DNA of 37,500 bases, taken from contig NC_135562.1 in assembly GCF_964340395.1 (NCBI RefSeq), positions 2,337,501-2,375,000 of the forward strand, in the 5' to 3' direction. The DNA is from Glandiceps talaboti. Taxonomy: Eukaryota; Hemichordata; Enteropneusta; Spengelidae. Position 1 is the stretch's first letter, and each line of letters begins with the position of its first letter. A model generated the notes under the pieces. The model made no database searches and had not been told where the DNA came from. It was given only the letters and a program-made list of their open reading frames with translations. Positions 16,067-28,757 of this stretch are shown here, in pieces. A program made the translations under genes and the position numbers.

Positions 16067-16068
<2 letters not shown>

Positions 16069-16132
<64 letters not shown>

Positions 16133-16156
16133 GCACGCACGCACGCACGCGCGCGC
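16069..16156. repeat. (CA)n then (CGCA)n compound microsatellite
   Basis: Around 29 CA dinucleotides pass into a GCAC tetranucleotide block and end in GCGCGCGC. The terminal alternating purine-pyrimidine run has Z-DNA potential. Confidence 0.99.
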
Positions 16157-17187
16157 ATGGCAAAATGGATGAACAAAAGATAACGGCTGATATTCACTCG
16201 CACCCTGGCAGACTTCCACTCACCAATTTCCAACCTGTCAATATTAGTCTAGGCTAAAATGTTGTTATTCTGTTATTTTTGCAATTTGTTCCATAGTTTG
16301 ACTTAATTTTAGTCTGGAACTAGAAACACAATTATATATTTATTAATCATTTAGCTATTATAGAAATTTGATTTATAACTCTGAATTGTAATAAAAATAT
16401 TCCAAGTTGAGTTTCTAGATTCTCAAAATAATATGGCTATTATTAGGATTGCCTACAATAAATAATGTGAACTTTATGTACATCGTTTGTTTCAGCTTGA
16501 ACGTAGCATAACTTGCACAGTTACCATATCATCTTTTATACACTGCCAATGAGACTTGGACAACAATACATGACAACTGATTCACTTCACCTTATCAACT
16601 TACAGTTTATAATAAGGTTGATTAGATAACTTTTAGGTTTTTTTTTTTTTTGAAACTTTATTCATTAATTAAGAATATTTTATTATATGAGTTTAAAATA
16701 AAGGCTAAGTGAGTCAAAAATGACTTTTAATTCAGGTAATTTGGGCGGGAAGGGGGGTCGGATCCAAGGTTGAAATTGTCAGTGCAAGTCTGGTCTTTAA
16801 ATAGATAGTCACGCTAAGACGATCACAAACTATAGCAAATGATGTCGACCAGCTTCTTCTGGGCTTCTATATGCAATCAACCGTTAACAATTCGTCACGT
16901 AACCTTGATCTTGGGACACTTGATGATAAGATGCCAAAGTGGAGAAAGAATGTTCATTGGGTTGTAGCGAACACTCGTTTTTGTTCTTTTTTTTCAGTGA
17001 CAGATTACTTTGAACCAAATTTATGGACACAGGTCGCTGTACCACAAATGGCCAAACCCATTGATATTAACTACAGACAGATATTCAATATGTTATAATC
17101 ATGTTCCAAATCGGGTTCTACTTTTGTGAACGTTTACAATAGAGGCCAATTAATGTGAAACGGAACGTCGTTCATCGTTGTAAACCA

Positions 17188-17288
17188 CAGCCTCTTTTAC
17201 GGCACGTCCAAGACGCACTTCAGCCTCTTTTACGACACCGTCAAGACGCACACTACATCCTCTTTTATGGCACCGTCGCGTCGCAATG
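17188..17288. repeat. Degenerate three-copy ~34-bp tandem repeat
   Basis: Three consecutive units begin CAGCCTCTTTTACGGCAC, CAGCCTCTTTTACGACAC and CATCCTCTTTTATGGCAC, each followed by a GTC(C)AAGACGCAC-like segment that has decayed in the third unit. The repeat lies in a reading frame of 136 codons that has no ATG start. Confidence 0.8.
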
Positions 17289-18155
17289 CAATGTCGCCAA
17301 AGAAATATCACCTCTGGTTTGTGAAAATGATAGTCGTTTAACTTTAGTTAGCTCGACAAAATCGGCTCTACAAAAATTTACATTATTTAAATTCTTTTAT
17401 TGGTCACAAAATAGTTCACATATAAAAAGAAAATGTGACAATGTTAGTAGGATTTTTGAAGCGCCAGAAGTTCAGATTTTGGAGTTCGACGATCTTCGGT
17501 TTCACGTTAACTGGTTTCTATTGTACAAGGCACACAACTGTAAAAAGGAACAACCCAGGATTTAAAAACGATATGGTGCTAGAGGTGACAGAGACTAGTC
17601 AATTATAATAGTACTCTAAAAAAATGACCAAATTTCGCAACGAATTGACTTTGTTTTCATTTATCAAAGAGCTAAGAATTAATTACACAGGATACCATGA
17701 CTTCTATAACATCACATTGAACTAAATTTGGACGCCCTTGAAACTTCCTTTTGAACTTGACCTGTTCCTTCACCCGATACAACCGAAAACTACATGTTTA
17801 TCGCATCATCAAAGACAGTCCTCTTTTGTTGTCTTCTGACTTTGCATTACAAATAGAATCGGTCTTTTAATATATCTTAAAGTGACCAAATGGTTTGGTC
17901 TCTCGCAGCATAGAGAATGTCTAAGGTCACAGCTGGTTTCAGTGGTGGCAGAATTGTCAACACAAAGAATTCATGTTATACACTTGAAAATACACAGAAG
18001 TTGACCTCAGAGATGACGATTTGAACACTGGGTACTCGTAAAGTAGAACAGTTAACGTATGAACAGTTAAGAAATATGAAGGAATGATATTAATTTACAA
18101 CTGAGTTAATGAAACGAACTTTATATAGTTCTATAGAGTATAGTAAATAATGGAA

Positions 18156-18271
18156 ATGTATGTATGTATGTATGTATGTATGTATGTATGTATGTATGTA
18201 TGTATGTATGTATGTATGTATGTATGTATGTATGTATGTATGTATGTATGCATCCATCCATCCATCCATCC
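18156..18271. repeat. (TATG)n then (CATC)n microsatellite
   Basis: About 24 TATG units switch to five CATC units by a simple tetranucleotide change, then the tract ends. Confidence 0.99.
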
Positions 18272-18794
18272 CTAGCCTATACTGTATTTCTTTGTTCTAA
18301 CAAACCTTGTTGCAGAAAGAAAATAAGAAGCCAAAAAATAGAGCAACATTGGCAAGTAATGTAAAACTACAATGCCATATCAATTTCATATATTAGTATA
18401 TGGTAATAATATTGTTAATTAACAAATATGACAACTATATTTTAAACATATGAAACGATTGCATATCTCCATGGTAACGACTCAAAGGGCACGCTGTTTT
18501 GTCATTAATTTCACAGAAGTCTTGATAAAAGTAAACACATAATGATTTCAAGTAGATCAATTTTTAGTAAAGACACTATTTATTTCGTGTGTACACGCTC
18601 AACTTCTTGTGTATGCTAATTACTTAGAAACAGACATTTTTTATATCTGAATTTCATTTTTTTAATTACTTTAGTTGCCATGGATAAGGTGATTTTGGGG
18701 AGTTTTACCTTCTATCAAATTTCAGAATATGAATAATGTATATATCCACACACAATAGAAATTCATCTGTTAGTAATAGTGAACCTTAATTATC

Positions 18795-18935
18795 TCCTTT
18801 CCCTCCCACCCTTCCCCTCCTACCCTAGACCCTTCGAATTCCCTCCCGTCCTAGACCCCTCCCTACCTCCCTAGACCCTCTCTAAACGTAGGCCTCCCTC
18901 CCTCCCAACTAGGTCTCCTCCCTCCATTTACCCCA
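18795..18935. repeat. Polypyrimidine tract with CCTAGACCC repeats
   Basis: About 140 bp made almost only of C and T on the plus strand, with recurring CCCTCC and CCTAGACCC-like units. Such tracts can form triplex DNA. No gene is apparent. Confidence 0.85.
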
Positions 18936-19928
18936 CTCATTGTTTTCTTGAATTATTTTTTAAAATGAAATTAAGCATGTCTCTCTATTCTTAATTGTTA
19001 ATTGGTTCCTGGCAGTCTCTCCTTTCAATCAAGAATGAATAGATTGTCACACGACTTAATATATTCCCATGACAACGGATCAGACTTTGGATCGTTCCTA
19101 TGGCAACCAAGTGTAACATTAAGGAATACTAATTAATACATTCTAATTCGTCTTGATTGAAGGATACAGCTGTTTAAAGGGTTTGTTCCCTTAGTTCAAC
19201 ACTAGGATATTGATTTAGGCTAACAGATCGAACATTGCAAACACAATATTACTATTAATTGACAAGTAGCGTTACATTATCAACTAACGCAGGAAAGTAA
19301 CACCTGCTTTGTTCGTGAGAAGGCTTCACCCTATCCATAGGTAATTACGTGTACCACAGACAAGGAGCTGTGCGTGCACCTATGTACACGTAATTACGTC
19401 TACCTATCAACACGTAATTACGTGTACAAAGAGTGTACGCAAGAGGCTAATAAAAATTATCTCTACGTTAAATCAATACCAAAGACAATGCATTGATATT
19501 AATTTCCCCTAGAGTGTTTCAACATCGTCAACAACAAAATTAGAATATCAAAGGGATTATTTATTTCAGTGTTTGCAGAGTGTATATATCTGAGGTAATA
19601 TTGAACGAAGGATCGATGTATGTGTGTATTTTAAATGAATTTTAGTGAGGTATGTTTGGTCATGTTTGAACTATCAGTTATCGTGTGAAAGATCATTAAA
19701 TTCCCTCAATAGTCAGAACATATAGAGTTTAGTGATATAATTTACGTTCAATTATTATAATAGTCACTTGAGTCACGGAATCTATGTCATGATTACGTCA
19801 TTTTCACTTTACGTATTTGTTATCCTGCCCTCCCATCGGAATTGGTAAAATAATTAGAGGAAAAGTGATTGCTTAGTAATTCCTTTTAATTGTCCTGATA
19901 CATTGCCAGGTGATTTTGAATTCGATGA

Positions 19929-19943
19929 CCCCCCCCCCCCCCC
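19929..19943. repeat. 15-base C homopolymer
   Basis: An unbroken run of 15 C residues after ATTCGATGA. It is likely to vary in length and is a sequencing-error hotspot. Confidence 0.97.
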
Positions 19944-20323
19944 ATATTGGTGACACCATATTTGTACGCGTTGTTGGAACCCCGCCATTAAAGACAATAC
20001 AATGTATATTAAAAAGATTTAGAACTGCCTCGATGATTATCAGGTGGGATTGTCTGGGTAAGATCTGATAATAACCGTTGCTTTGATTTTGTAGAGCATG
20101 AACCAATTTTTCATACTGTTCTTTTTAACGACAACGATATTTATTACTATAATATATCAATCGAGCTTACTGATGAAATTGGACAGTACAAACAACCACA
20201 CTAGAGTGAAAGCAATGACATCAACCGTGACCGTTATCATGAGAACCTTTACTTAGAGACCATGCCAACGGATCGGACAGAATGGAAAAGAACAGTAACT
20301 GTGTTCTAGAACAGAATATAGAG

Positions 20324-20740
20324 CAGAATAGAATAGAATAGAATAGAATAGAATAGAATAGAATAGAATAGAATAGAATAGAATAGAATAGAATAGAATA
20401 GAATAGAATAGAATAGAACAGAACAGAATAGAACCGTTCCAGACCAGAATGTAGAATAGAAGAGAAGAGAAGAGAAGAGAAGAGAAGAGAAGAGAAGAGA
20501 AGAGAAGAGAAGAGAAGAGAAGAGAAGAGAAGAGAAGAGAAGAGAAGAGAAGAGAAGAGAAGAGAAGAGAAGAGAAGAGAAGAGAAGAGAAGAGAAGAGA
20601 AGAGAAGAGAAGAGAACAGAACAGAAGAGAAGAGAAGAGAAGAGAACAGAAGAGAACAGAACAGAAGAGAGCAGAACAGAACAGAAGAGAATAGAATAGA
20701 ATAGAATAGAATAGAATAGAATAGAAGGGAAAGGAAGGGA
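20324..20740. repeat. Compound pentanucleotide array (AGAAT)n-(AGAAG)n-(AGAAT)n
   Basis: About 20 AGAAT units (20324-20433) are interrupted by a unique 20-bp stretch. About 45 AGAAG units with scattered AGAAC variants follow (20455-20690), then AGAAT units again to about 20728 and a GGGAAAGG tail. It is open in several frames on the minus strand, but these are not genes. Confidence 0.98.
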
Positions 20741-21579
20741 ATTGATAATGTCGTATGTACATAATGGTATGATACACAAATAGAGGGCGCTGTACGTTAG
20801 ACTAAAAATCTCAGTAATCAGGGATGACCTCGCACACTTCCTCATCAATGTCCTTTCTCATACTTGCTGACAGATGTTCATACGAATTATAATGTCTTTG
20901 CTGTTAAAGAAATCTATTCCAATCATCTGAAGATTTTAACATGAAGGACGTCTTTCCAATCTTCGTTCTTGAAATGAGGACTTAAAGCAGCAAATCAAAT
21001 AAATAAGAAAACGTCACCTGGAAACAACAGCTTTTGCAAGTTGAGACAAGTTTTACAATACAAGACGCGTTTTAACACATCCATGCCATAAGGTCAAACC
21101 TCTCATAGTTGAATATAATATATAAACATAAAGTATCAATTAGGAATTGCTGAAAAGCTACATTGAATTAAAAGTAGAGGTCACTAGATTACTTGCTGCT
21201 AAAACGATATCACGATTTATTGGCGCCACTTTTATAGATAAGTTTAAACTACTGTATGTATGACCTTTTGGTGACATCAAATTTATCTGTTTTGTCATTT
21301 TGTCATCGATTTATCTGCTTCCGGTATCTTAGTTCAAAAGTTCAGTTTAAAGTGTAGATGTTATCAACCACAAACCTGCGTCCGTATTGATAAAAGTCGT
21401 GATCTAGAGCGTCCCCGTTTGTGTAGTTCAGTTGCCAGGGTGTATTTTCCACCTGTTCTGTATTTCAGTATGCTAGTGATCATTACTGAGGTACAGGCAT
21501 ACCGTTACGTTACGTTAAAACCAAGAACTAGCATATCTAAGTTAATAAATATGTGTAGACACACACATACACATATAAG

Positions 21580-21584
<5 letters not shown>

Positions 21585-21613
<29 letters not shown>

Positions 21614-21673
21614 TGTATGTATGTATGTATGTATGTATGTATGTATGTATGTATGTATGTATGTATGTATGTA

Positions 21674-21722
<49 letters not shown>

Positions 21723-21793
21723 ATGTATGTATGTATGTATGTATGTATGTATGCATGTATCTGCCTGCCTGCCTGCCTGCCTGTCTGTCTGTA

Positions 21794-21874
<81 letters not shown>
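21585..21874. repeat. Compound (TATG)n-(TG)n-(TATG)n-(CTGC)n-(CTGT)n array
   Basis: A 290-bp array: TATG units to about 21678, TG dinucleotides 21679-21706, TATG units again to 21760, five CTGC units 21761-21780, then about 23 CTGT units to 21874. Each block differs from the next by one base of the unit. Confidence 0.98.
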
Positions 21875-22654
21875 ATATGTATATATAACTATGTGTGTGT
21901 TGTCTTGACAACGGTTTATATAGATATACATTACAGATTGTATAATTGTAAATAACGTGGATGCTTAGAGTATAACTTCCTTACATACATGTAGATAAAT
22001 ACCATATGTATAAAATCCAGTGGACATATTTATTTACTTGATTAAAGGCAAATATATTGGTGAATTCAATTCTTTTCGATGAAATCTTTAACACACGTGA
22101 TTAAAAGATTGCGTGGCGTCACGACAGGAAAGACTTTGAAAGATGTGCCTTAACCATGCATATATCACGTGATAAAAGCGCAAGAAGAGTGACCTCTGAC
22201 CCCTAGTTTGATATAAATCAAAGATAAGAAGCGTTCCCACGATAACGCTAAAGTTACATCTTTTGAATAGTATATAAAACAGTTTTGTAATGAAAAAAAT
22301 TACAACAGTATGGCTAGAACGTTTTTGGATATTTGATGCTGATGTAGACATGTTATTAGTGAAATACACCAATAGTTTGGGTAGGAGTGCAGGGGTATGG
22401 CTTTGGTGAAGAACAAAACCGGCATTTGCGGCGCGCGGCCTCCAAATTGAAATATATATTATATACGTCATTGAAATCACCTTGATAACAAAATCATAAA
22501 AAGGAACCACTGTTCATTTATTGTAGCCACTGTGTTGTTTTGGATTCAGCTCTCTTTACAACACAAAATGACATTGAAAATAGCAATGATTGATTGGAAA
22601 ATTATGACATAAGAAAACTGTGTATTCACACAATTATCTTTTAAAAAAATCAAA

Positions 22655-22692
22655 AATCAAACAAACAAAAAACAAACAAACAAACAAACAAA
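22655..22692. repeat. (AAAC)n microsatellite
   Basis: About nine imperfect AAAC units in an A-rich setting. Confidence 0.93.
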
Positions 22693-24261
22693 TCACAACA
22701 AGCTTCACATAAAGGCTAGCTTACATTGAGGTCGTCTTATAGCATGGATAGTTGTTTGTGAACAGCGGACGCTCTTTTCAACTTTCAAAACATGAACATA
22801 TTTTGTGTAAGATTAATTGAATTAATGAATTAATTATTGAATGAATCAATAAATTTAGTTTTATAGCATGATAACATAATCACCAATAAAGGGAGGGGTG
22901 GGGGTGGGGATGGTTAGTTCCATATAGGTATGTGCTGCCCAAATGGATAACGTTTTACGGAAAAATCCCTAAACATGCGTGATTTTTTCATTTGAAAAAA
23001 TCCAGAATCATGATATCATGGTTCGAGATAACATGAAAAACGTCTTCATACTTGAAATACCTTCACAGCGTCAGTAAAAGGGAGTGATTGTTACTGAAAA
23101 TTACTATTAATTTGCTATATTCGATTATACATGGGTAGATATATTGACTTGGTTCGCGCACACCGCCGTCCGAAAGTTTTATTTGAATTGTAGATAAATT
23201 CTATAACATACTAGTAACAGGCCAATAGCACTATGATCATTGACGAAGAATAAAATAGAATGCTTGCTGAGGTCATTTGAGTTCACTGCTGTAAAAAATA
23301 TTCTGTAAAAAGTTGCATTACAAGTATGTGTTTAAGTTCAGCTGTATCAATATCAGAGAAAAAGGAAAAGATTTCTTCTTTGTCTGTCACGGGTTTATAC
23401 GTTTTTTAAAAATATGTATTAGCTAGGTCAAGAAACTATTTAGCAAGCTTTTAAGTTAAGACATGTGTATTTTAAAAAACACATCCATTTTAGTTTGTGA
23501 TAAACTAAACAGTTATCTTATCTTTTAACCCTTTTACTTGATAAATTATCTGTAATGCCTGGGGTAATGATTCATTGATTGACACCGTGCGTGGTTATCG
23601 TCACAAAACAACGTCACCGCATACCCGGTACATGTCGGACTCGCCTTATTTTGACGTTGGTGGCGCTACATTGTCTTCCGTCTGACAGGTGGACGGAGAA
23701 AACTTAATAAGAACATTACATTTACTCTTGTAAGTAACTAACGGATGTACATGTCTATTTTGTATAATCCCTGACAAAATTCACCTAATTTAGAGTTTGT
23801 CGTAATCTCACTGCCGCTAAATATTAGCTTCATGGACTCGGAGATGAGCGACGCGTCGGCTGCAGGTCACGATAACTAGGACGTGACTAGCGGCAACTTG
23901 GTGATAATAAGACTTTGAGCATCGTGTCCTTGATAATTAATTGCTTGAAAAGATTACTATATTTACTCTACTATTGGATTACGTGATTGCCAACACGTTC
24001 CACGTGTTGCTTAATCAAAGTCGTGTACAGTACACCTTGAAAACTTTTGACATCATGGCTGATTCTTGAACTAGGACCAATAAAATGTGTTTTTATCTAA
24101 TAGCCCTTGATAAACTTCTCAACAATTAATTAGACTGTTACTAAATACCATTTTATTTATAAAACGTGGATTGTTTAAAAAATACGATTATATAATATAA
24201 TGTCGCAATTACGGTCTCACATGTACACTATAGATGTGGACTATGTTTTATACACCTAGTC

Positions 24262-24632
24262 GTAGGCAAAGGCCTAAAAGAAATGTGTGGTTCCGATTAC
24301 GTTCAATTCATAGAATAGGTGTGGTAGGTAGATTTTTTTTTATTTGTGAGTGTCTAGTTCAGGTAGTTATGTTTTCCGCTGTTTTCCATAATGTTTCTGT
24401 GTTACTGGTTTCTTCTCATCAGATGTACAGCCATTACAGATTGGAAGAATAATTTTATATGTCTTTGATGTCAGTTTCCTCATCACTTTTTCTCTCGATA
24501 CTTCACAGTTTTCGCGATTCTATTATCTTGTTCTCATATACATAAAAAAAGTTTAGGGTGGGCAGTGAAAAACTCGGTGGGGTCGGGTAACCGGAACCTC
24601 ACAATTATTTTAGGCCATATAGTGGTCTTAAG
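24262..24632 (-). repeat. Interspersed repeat, copy B (~370 bp, inverted relative to copy A)
   Basis: Its reverse complement aligns with 4226-4618 along the whole length with substitutions and small indels. It runs from GGCCTAAAATAATTGTG through GGTTCCGGTTACCCGACCCC to TTAGGCCTTTGCC. The divergence suggests an old family. A short plus-strand ORF here and a minus-strand ORF in copy A share the peptide HYRLEE only because the DNA is homologous. Confidence 0.85.
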
Positions 24633-25574
24633 TTTGCATGTACACAATTTACGTAAAAAGATTACCTCATCATCGGATTCAGTGAAAAGATGCTACACCG
24701 TGACGTCACATTGCAAGGATTTATAAAGTGTTGGTTACTTTCAACAATCAAATAGGACTAACATCAATACAAACATTGATGAATACAAGGATACGCTGAA
24801 AGATGATGTAGATCAGTTTAGTGTCCCACACAGGTAAGTAACATGAAGAATGATGCTGCGACACGACAATGGCGCCCTCACCGGTCAGTCATTCGATGAG
24901 GATCTTGCATTTTAAATTTTTTTCTTAGAATTACACGTATTGGTAAGCTTATCTTGTTCCAAGCAGCGACGCCAAGAATTTATTAATTACAACTTATTTT
25001 TACTTAGTTTCCTATGCACGTACTTTGATCGACAATATTGATTATACTTTTTAGTAACTCTGGTAACTTTATTACACAACTACTATACCTTCATGGTATG
25101 ATATGCATAGTATGATAAAAACCCAACCACAAGATGAATACTAACAGTAACACATTAATTTTACTGTTAAAATATTAACATTACAACAAATTCTCTGAAT
25201 TGAATTTGGAAATTATGAACAAATTTTGCCTAGGCCGAGATGATTTGTTATATTTCAAACGAAAAAATGATTATCTATTTTATTATAATTTATTCCACAT
25301 TCATTAACTAATCTAACATGAAATGAAACGTATCACTGCACTAAACCTACATCTTTTGCAAAAGAATGGAACGTGCTGATCTTTGCTTTGCCTTCTCATC
25401 CCTAGCTATTTCTAAATTTATGATCCTAAATTTTGGTAACAATTTTCACATTTAATGTGCTGAAGTTTCTGAGGGAAAACTATTTTGATATTAGTGTATT
25501 TTAGTTTACGCAAATGATTTGCTGATGAAACATGAAAACTTGAACACAGCGCGCTGCGCTATCGAGTCTGTCGT

Positions 25575-25606
25575 GATGCATTGTGGGTTTAATGCAATAT
25601 GGCGGC
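25575..25606 (+). promoter_or_regulatory. MRPL13 promoter elements: ATGCATTGTGGG and YY1-like ATATGGCGGC
   Basis: Just upstream of the MRPL13 start are TGATGCATTGTGGG (25575-25588) and CAATATGGCGGC (25595-25606). The second closely matches the YY1 site (AANATGGCGGC), which in many animals sits at the start site of ribosomal and mitochondrial genes. The spacing to the ATG at 25659 fits a very short 5' UTR with initiation near the YY1-like site. Confidence 0.55.
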
Positions 25607-25658
25607 TCACATGGATAGCACACGACAGTAATTTGGTTGAATTGTTATTTACAAAATA

Positions 25659-28600
25659 ATGGCTAGTAGAGCTGCACAGGTAGGATGAAATACGTTGTAT
25701 AGTATATGTTTAGTGATAGTCTTTCGACTGGAAAGACTTCAGGTGGTAAATGTGTAACAACTCTCAAATATGACAGAAACCCCGTGACGCGCGAGTGCAA
25801 GTTTGGTGTACTCAGTCATATGTTTTCGTCTGTTTTTGTGCCTTTTTTCGTTCCGATGTTTAACTCGAATCAAACCTACAATTCCTGTAACGTAAACTCA
25901 AATACTATAGACGGAAGCGATTCAGATCTGAATCATAAAGTTGGGCAGACTTTACTGTTAAATTACGCCTTACCTGGCAATATATCGGACATTTCCTAAC
26001 GCCAACATTAATTACGGAGCCTTCAAGACCCAAAAAGTGTTCATAGGTATCCCAATTCCATCAAAATCGGCAAATGTAGCAAGGCATGCAGCAGTTTGAA
26101 AACGGGCAGTACGCTGACATCTCGCTCACGTTTTCAACGTGATCTCGTCTATTTGCGATCATGTTTACATGAATTTGTAGCGTTTGATTCGGATAAACAT
26201 CAGAACGAAAGAAAGGCACAAAAAACAGATAAAAAACCCTCCAAATCACAGCAAACGCTACAATTATTGCAGCTAGTGCTTGCAGTGTTCTCTTCGTCCC
26301 GCCCTCGAAAGTGCCACAGAAACCATTGCAATCAAGAGTTAAAATTTGACGATGTGTATCCAAAACAGCAAATTTCACTAAAAATTACATTGTGAATTTG
26401 TGTGGCCTTCGTTTACATGAACCATGGAAGTATAAACTTCCATGCATGAACACAGAACAGTCGCATCATGCTGTTGTTGGCATATCATTAACATTTGCAT
26501 GCATAAATGCAATAATGTTTTCAGTATTGCACTGCAGTGTAAATACCACTAGTATACACGCACACCCGATACAAATAATCACAGGTGCATATATAATAAT
26601 GATATTGCTTGAGCTTCTGACAAATAATACATAGTCTGATATCAAATCATACTATACCAGTTGGGTGGGTAAAAAACCAAGAAATGAGAATGATATTTTA
26701 GTATCTATCTAAATCTATGAAGTTGACCATCATGTGGCACTACTGTTACTTTAGGTGGTTACTGTAAAAATAAAGATCATTTTATAATTGGTATTTCACA
26801 TTCATTTTAAAACTGAAGAAAAGTAATAATAGTTCCCAGATGAATAAATGTTAATAATGTTATTTCTATTTCAGCAATGGGGTACATTTGCCCGTGTCTG
26901 GTATCTACTAGATGCAAGGCAGCAACCTCCAGGTAGAATAGCTTCCATGGTTTCACCAATATTACAAGGAAAACATAAACCGATCTATCATCCTCTGAGT
27001 AAGTATATATTTTGATGATGTCTGAATGCCACATCCATCAATCACCGTCTCAGAATGATTACACATTCTGATCAGTAACTGTTACAACTGCCAACATTGA
27101 AACATTTACGAATGGAAGTAATTACAAACAGGGAAAGTAAACAACTGAATTTGATCAGTAACACGTGACAATGCATGTTGGAAGTAGAAAGACAAGTATC
27201 ACATTCCATCATTTGATAAGAACAGGTGTGTATCATGGACTCTTTACATAATAGTTCATGTTCACAAACAAGTATATGAAGTTCCCCTGGCATTTCATGA
27301 TGTACACATAAAGAGGCCTTACATAGTAAATCTATTCTTATCAAACCATGAAATGTAATACAAGTTCTCTGCTGTTGCAACATGCTGTGCCAAGTGGTAT
27401 TAATTCAATTCATTCCATAGTACTAGTAGACGGATCCAAGCGTCACATTTCTTTCCAATTCACCATTTCAAAGTAACTACAATGTATGTAATATCCTATT
27501 GATTCTTGGAATTGTGAACACTATATTCTCCAGAACTAAATTTTATATGTATTTTATGTTAATTAGGTGATGTAGGAGACCATGTTGTTATAATAAATAC
27601 AAGAAAAATCGCATTCTCAGGAGAAAAATGGGACAGAAAAATGTACTATCATCATACTGGGTAAGATTTATGTATATACATTACAGTAGTTGTTGAACTG
27701 TTTGACAAAGTATATGACATAACCACATGATGTTTGAGTGCAAGTGTGGCATACTCGGAATTTGCTTTACTTCAGCTTATCCTGGACTCAACTATTGACA
27801 TTGTCAATGTTACTTAGGGGTCGATGGTATCCTTATTAAATAGTACAGCAACAGATTGACATGGAGATAGCATTATTAGGGGAACTGTTTTTTTGGGATT
27901 TATTGGACCATGTTATATGTACAGCTGCACAAATACATTTACCCACAGGTGATATAATACTGTTCAGGGTGTACGATATTACGAGTAAGTCATTATAACA
28001 AAAGCAGTTTCAAAAAATGTTTCAGTTACAGCCAGTGTCTCCTTCCAGTGTAACTAGACTTTGCCCTCCTTCCAGTGTAACTAGACACTGCCATCCTTCC
28101 AGTGTAACTAGACACTGCCATCCTTCCAGTGTAACTAGACACTGCCATCCTTCCAGTGTAAATAGACACTGCCATCCTTCCAGTGTAACTAGATACTGCC
28201 CTCCTTCCAGTGTAACTAGACACTGCCATCCTTCCAGTGTAAATAGACACTGCCATCCTTCCAGTGTAACTAGACACTGCCATCCTTCCAGTGTAAATAG
28301 ACACTGCCATCCTTCCAGTGTAACTAGATACTGCCCTCCTTCCAGTGTAACTAGACACTGCCACCGTTATGACCTGACACTGCCCTCCCTCTTCTGTTGT
28401 TCATGTACCGGTAATTGGTTGCTTCAACATGATAACACTGCTACTGACAGTGATACTGAATAAAAACTTTAACTGTAGAAAACCGAACTTGATCTTCTGG
28501 AAACTAACCAAAATAATTTTATTGTATTTGATACAGGTATCCTAAAGGATTCAGTGCAGCCACAGCTAGAGATATACATCTACGTGATCCTACAAAGGTT

Positions 28601-28726
28601 AGTCTATAACCCCAATTACATGGACACAAAAGACTCTACTTGGCTAGGAGGTAGCTGTGTGTCATGTTTGTATTAATGCAAATATATCTTCAAACCCTTA
28701 TGAAACTGTCCTGTACTTTCCCTTTG

Positions 28727-28757
<31 letters not shown>

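Larger units (their letters stand above)
13912..18155. other. Gene-free stretch between microsatellites
   Basis: Apart from the CA/CGCA array and the 34-bp triplicate listed separately, I see only short chance ORFs. The 136-codon frame at 17155-17565 starts with GTG and has no recognised domain. Confidence 0.55.
18272..24261. other. Gene-free stretch rich in simple repeats
   Basis: No coding sequence is recognised outside the arrays listed. Three TAATTACGT-type sites cluster at 19341-19425, and an RFX X-box GTTCCTATGGCAAC lies at 19094-19107. Confidence 0.55.

Noticed and set aside
17155-17565. 136-codon plus-strand reading frame
   Set aside because: Its first codon is GTG, there is no ATG at the start, it begins in a degenerate tandem repeat, and no domain is recognisable. 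It is probably a chance ORF.
20253-20848. Long minus-strand ORFs of Ser-Leu-Leu-Phe repeats
   Set aside because: These are translations of the pentanucleotide arrays, with no unique coding sequence.
21419-21955. 178-codon ORF of Met-Tyr-Val-Cys repeats and its antisense partners
   Set aside because: Translation of the TATG/CTGT microsatellite.
23630-23880. Two tiny ATG frames (MSDSPYFDVGG..., MDSEMSDASAAG...) that look like first exons
   Set aside because: Both stop within 18 codons without a convincing in-frame splice donor, and there is no matching downstream exon.
27012-27072. Box C/D snoRNA-like arrangement (TTGATGATG ... TCTGAT) in MRPL13 intron 2
   Set aside because: The box C purine is missing and there is no terminal stem bringing the boxes together.
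28041-28365. Repeat array that might suggest CRISPR
   Set aside because: Units are directly contiguous with no spacers, in a eukaryotic intron.
28017-28463. 148-codon ORF of repeated SSVTRHCHP units
   Set aside because: It is entirely the 27-bp minisatellite inside an MRPL13 intron; the period is a multiple of three, so frames stay open on both strands.
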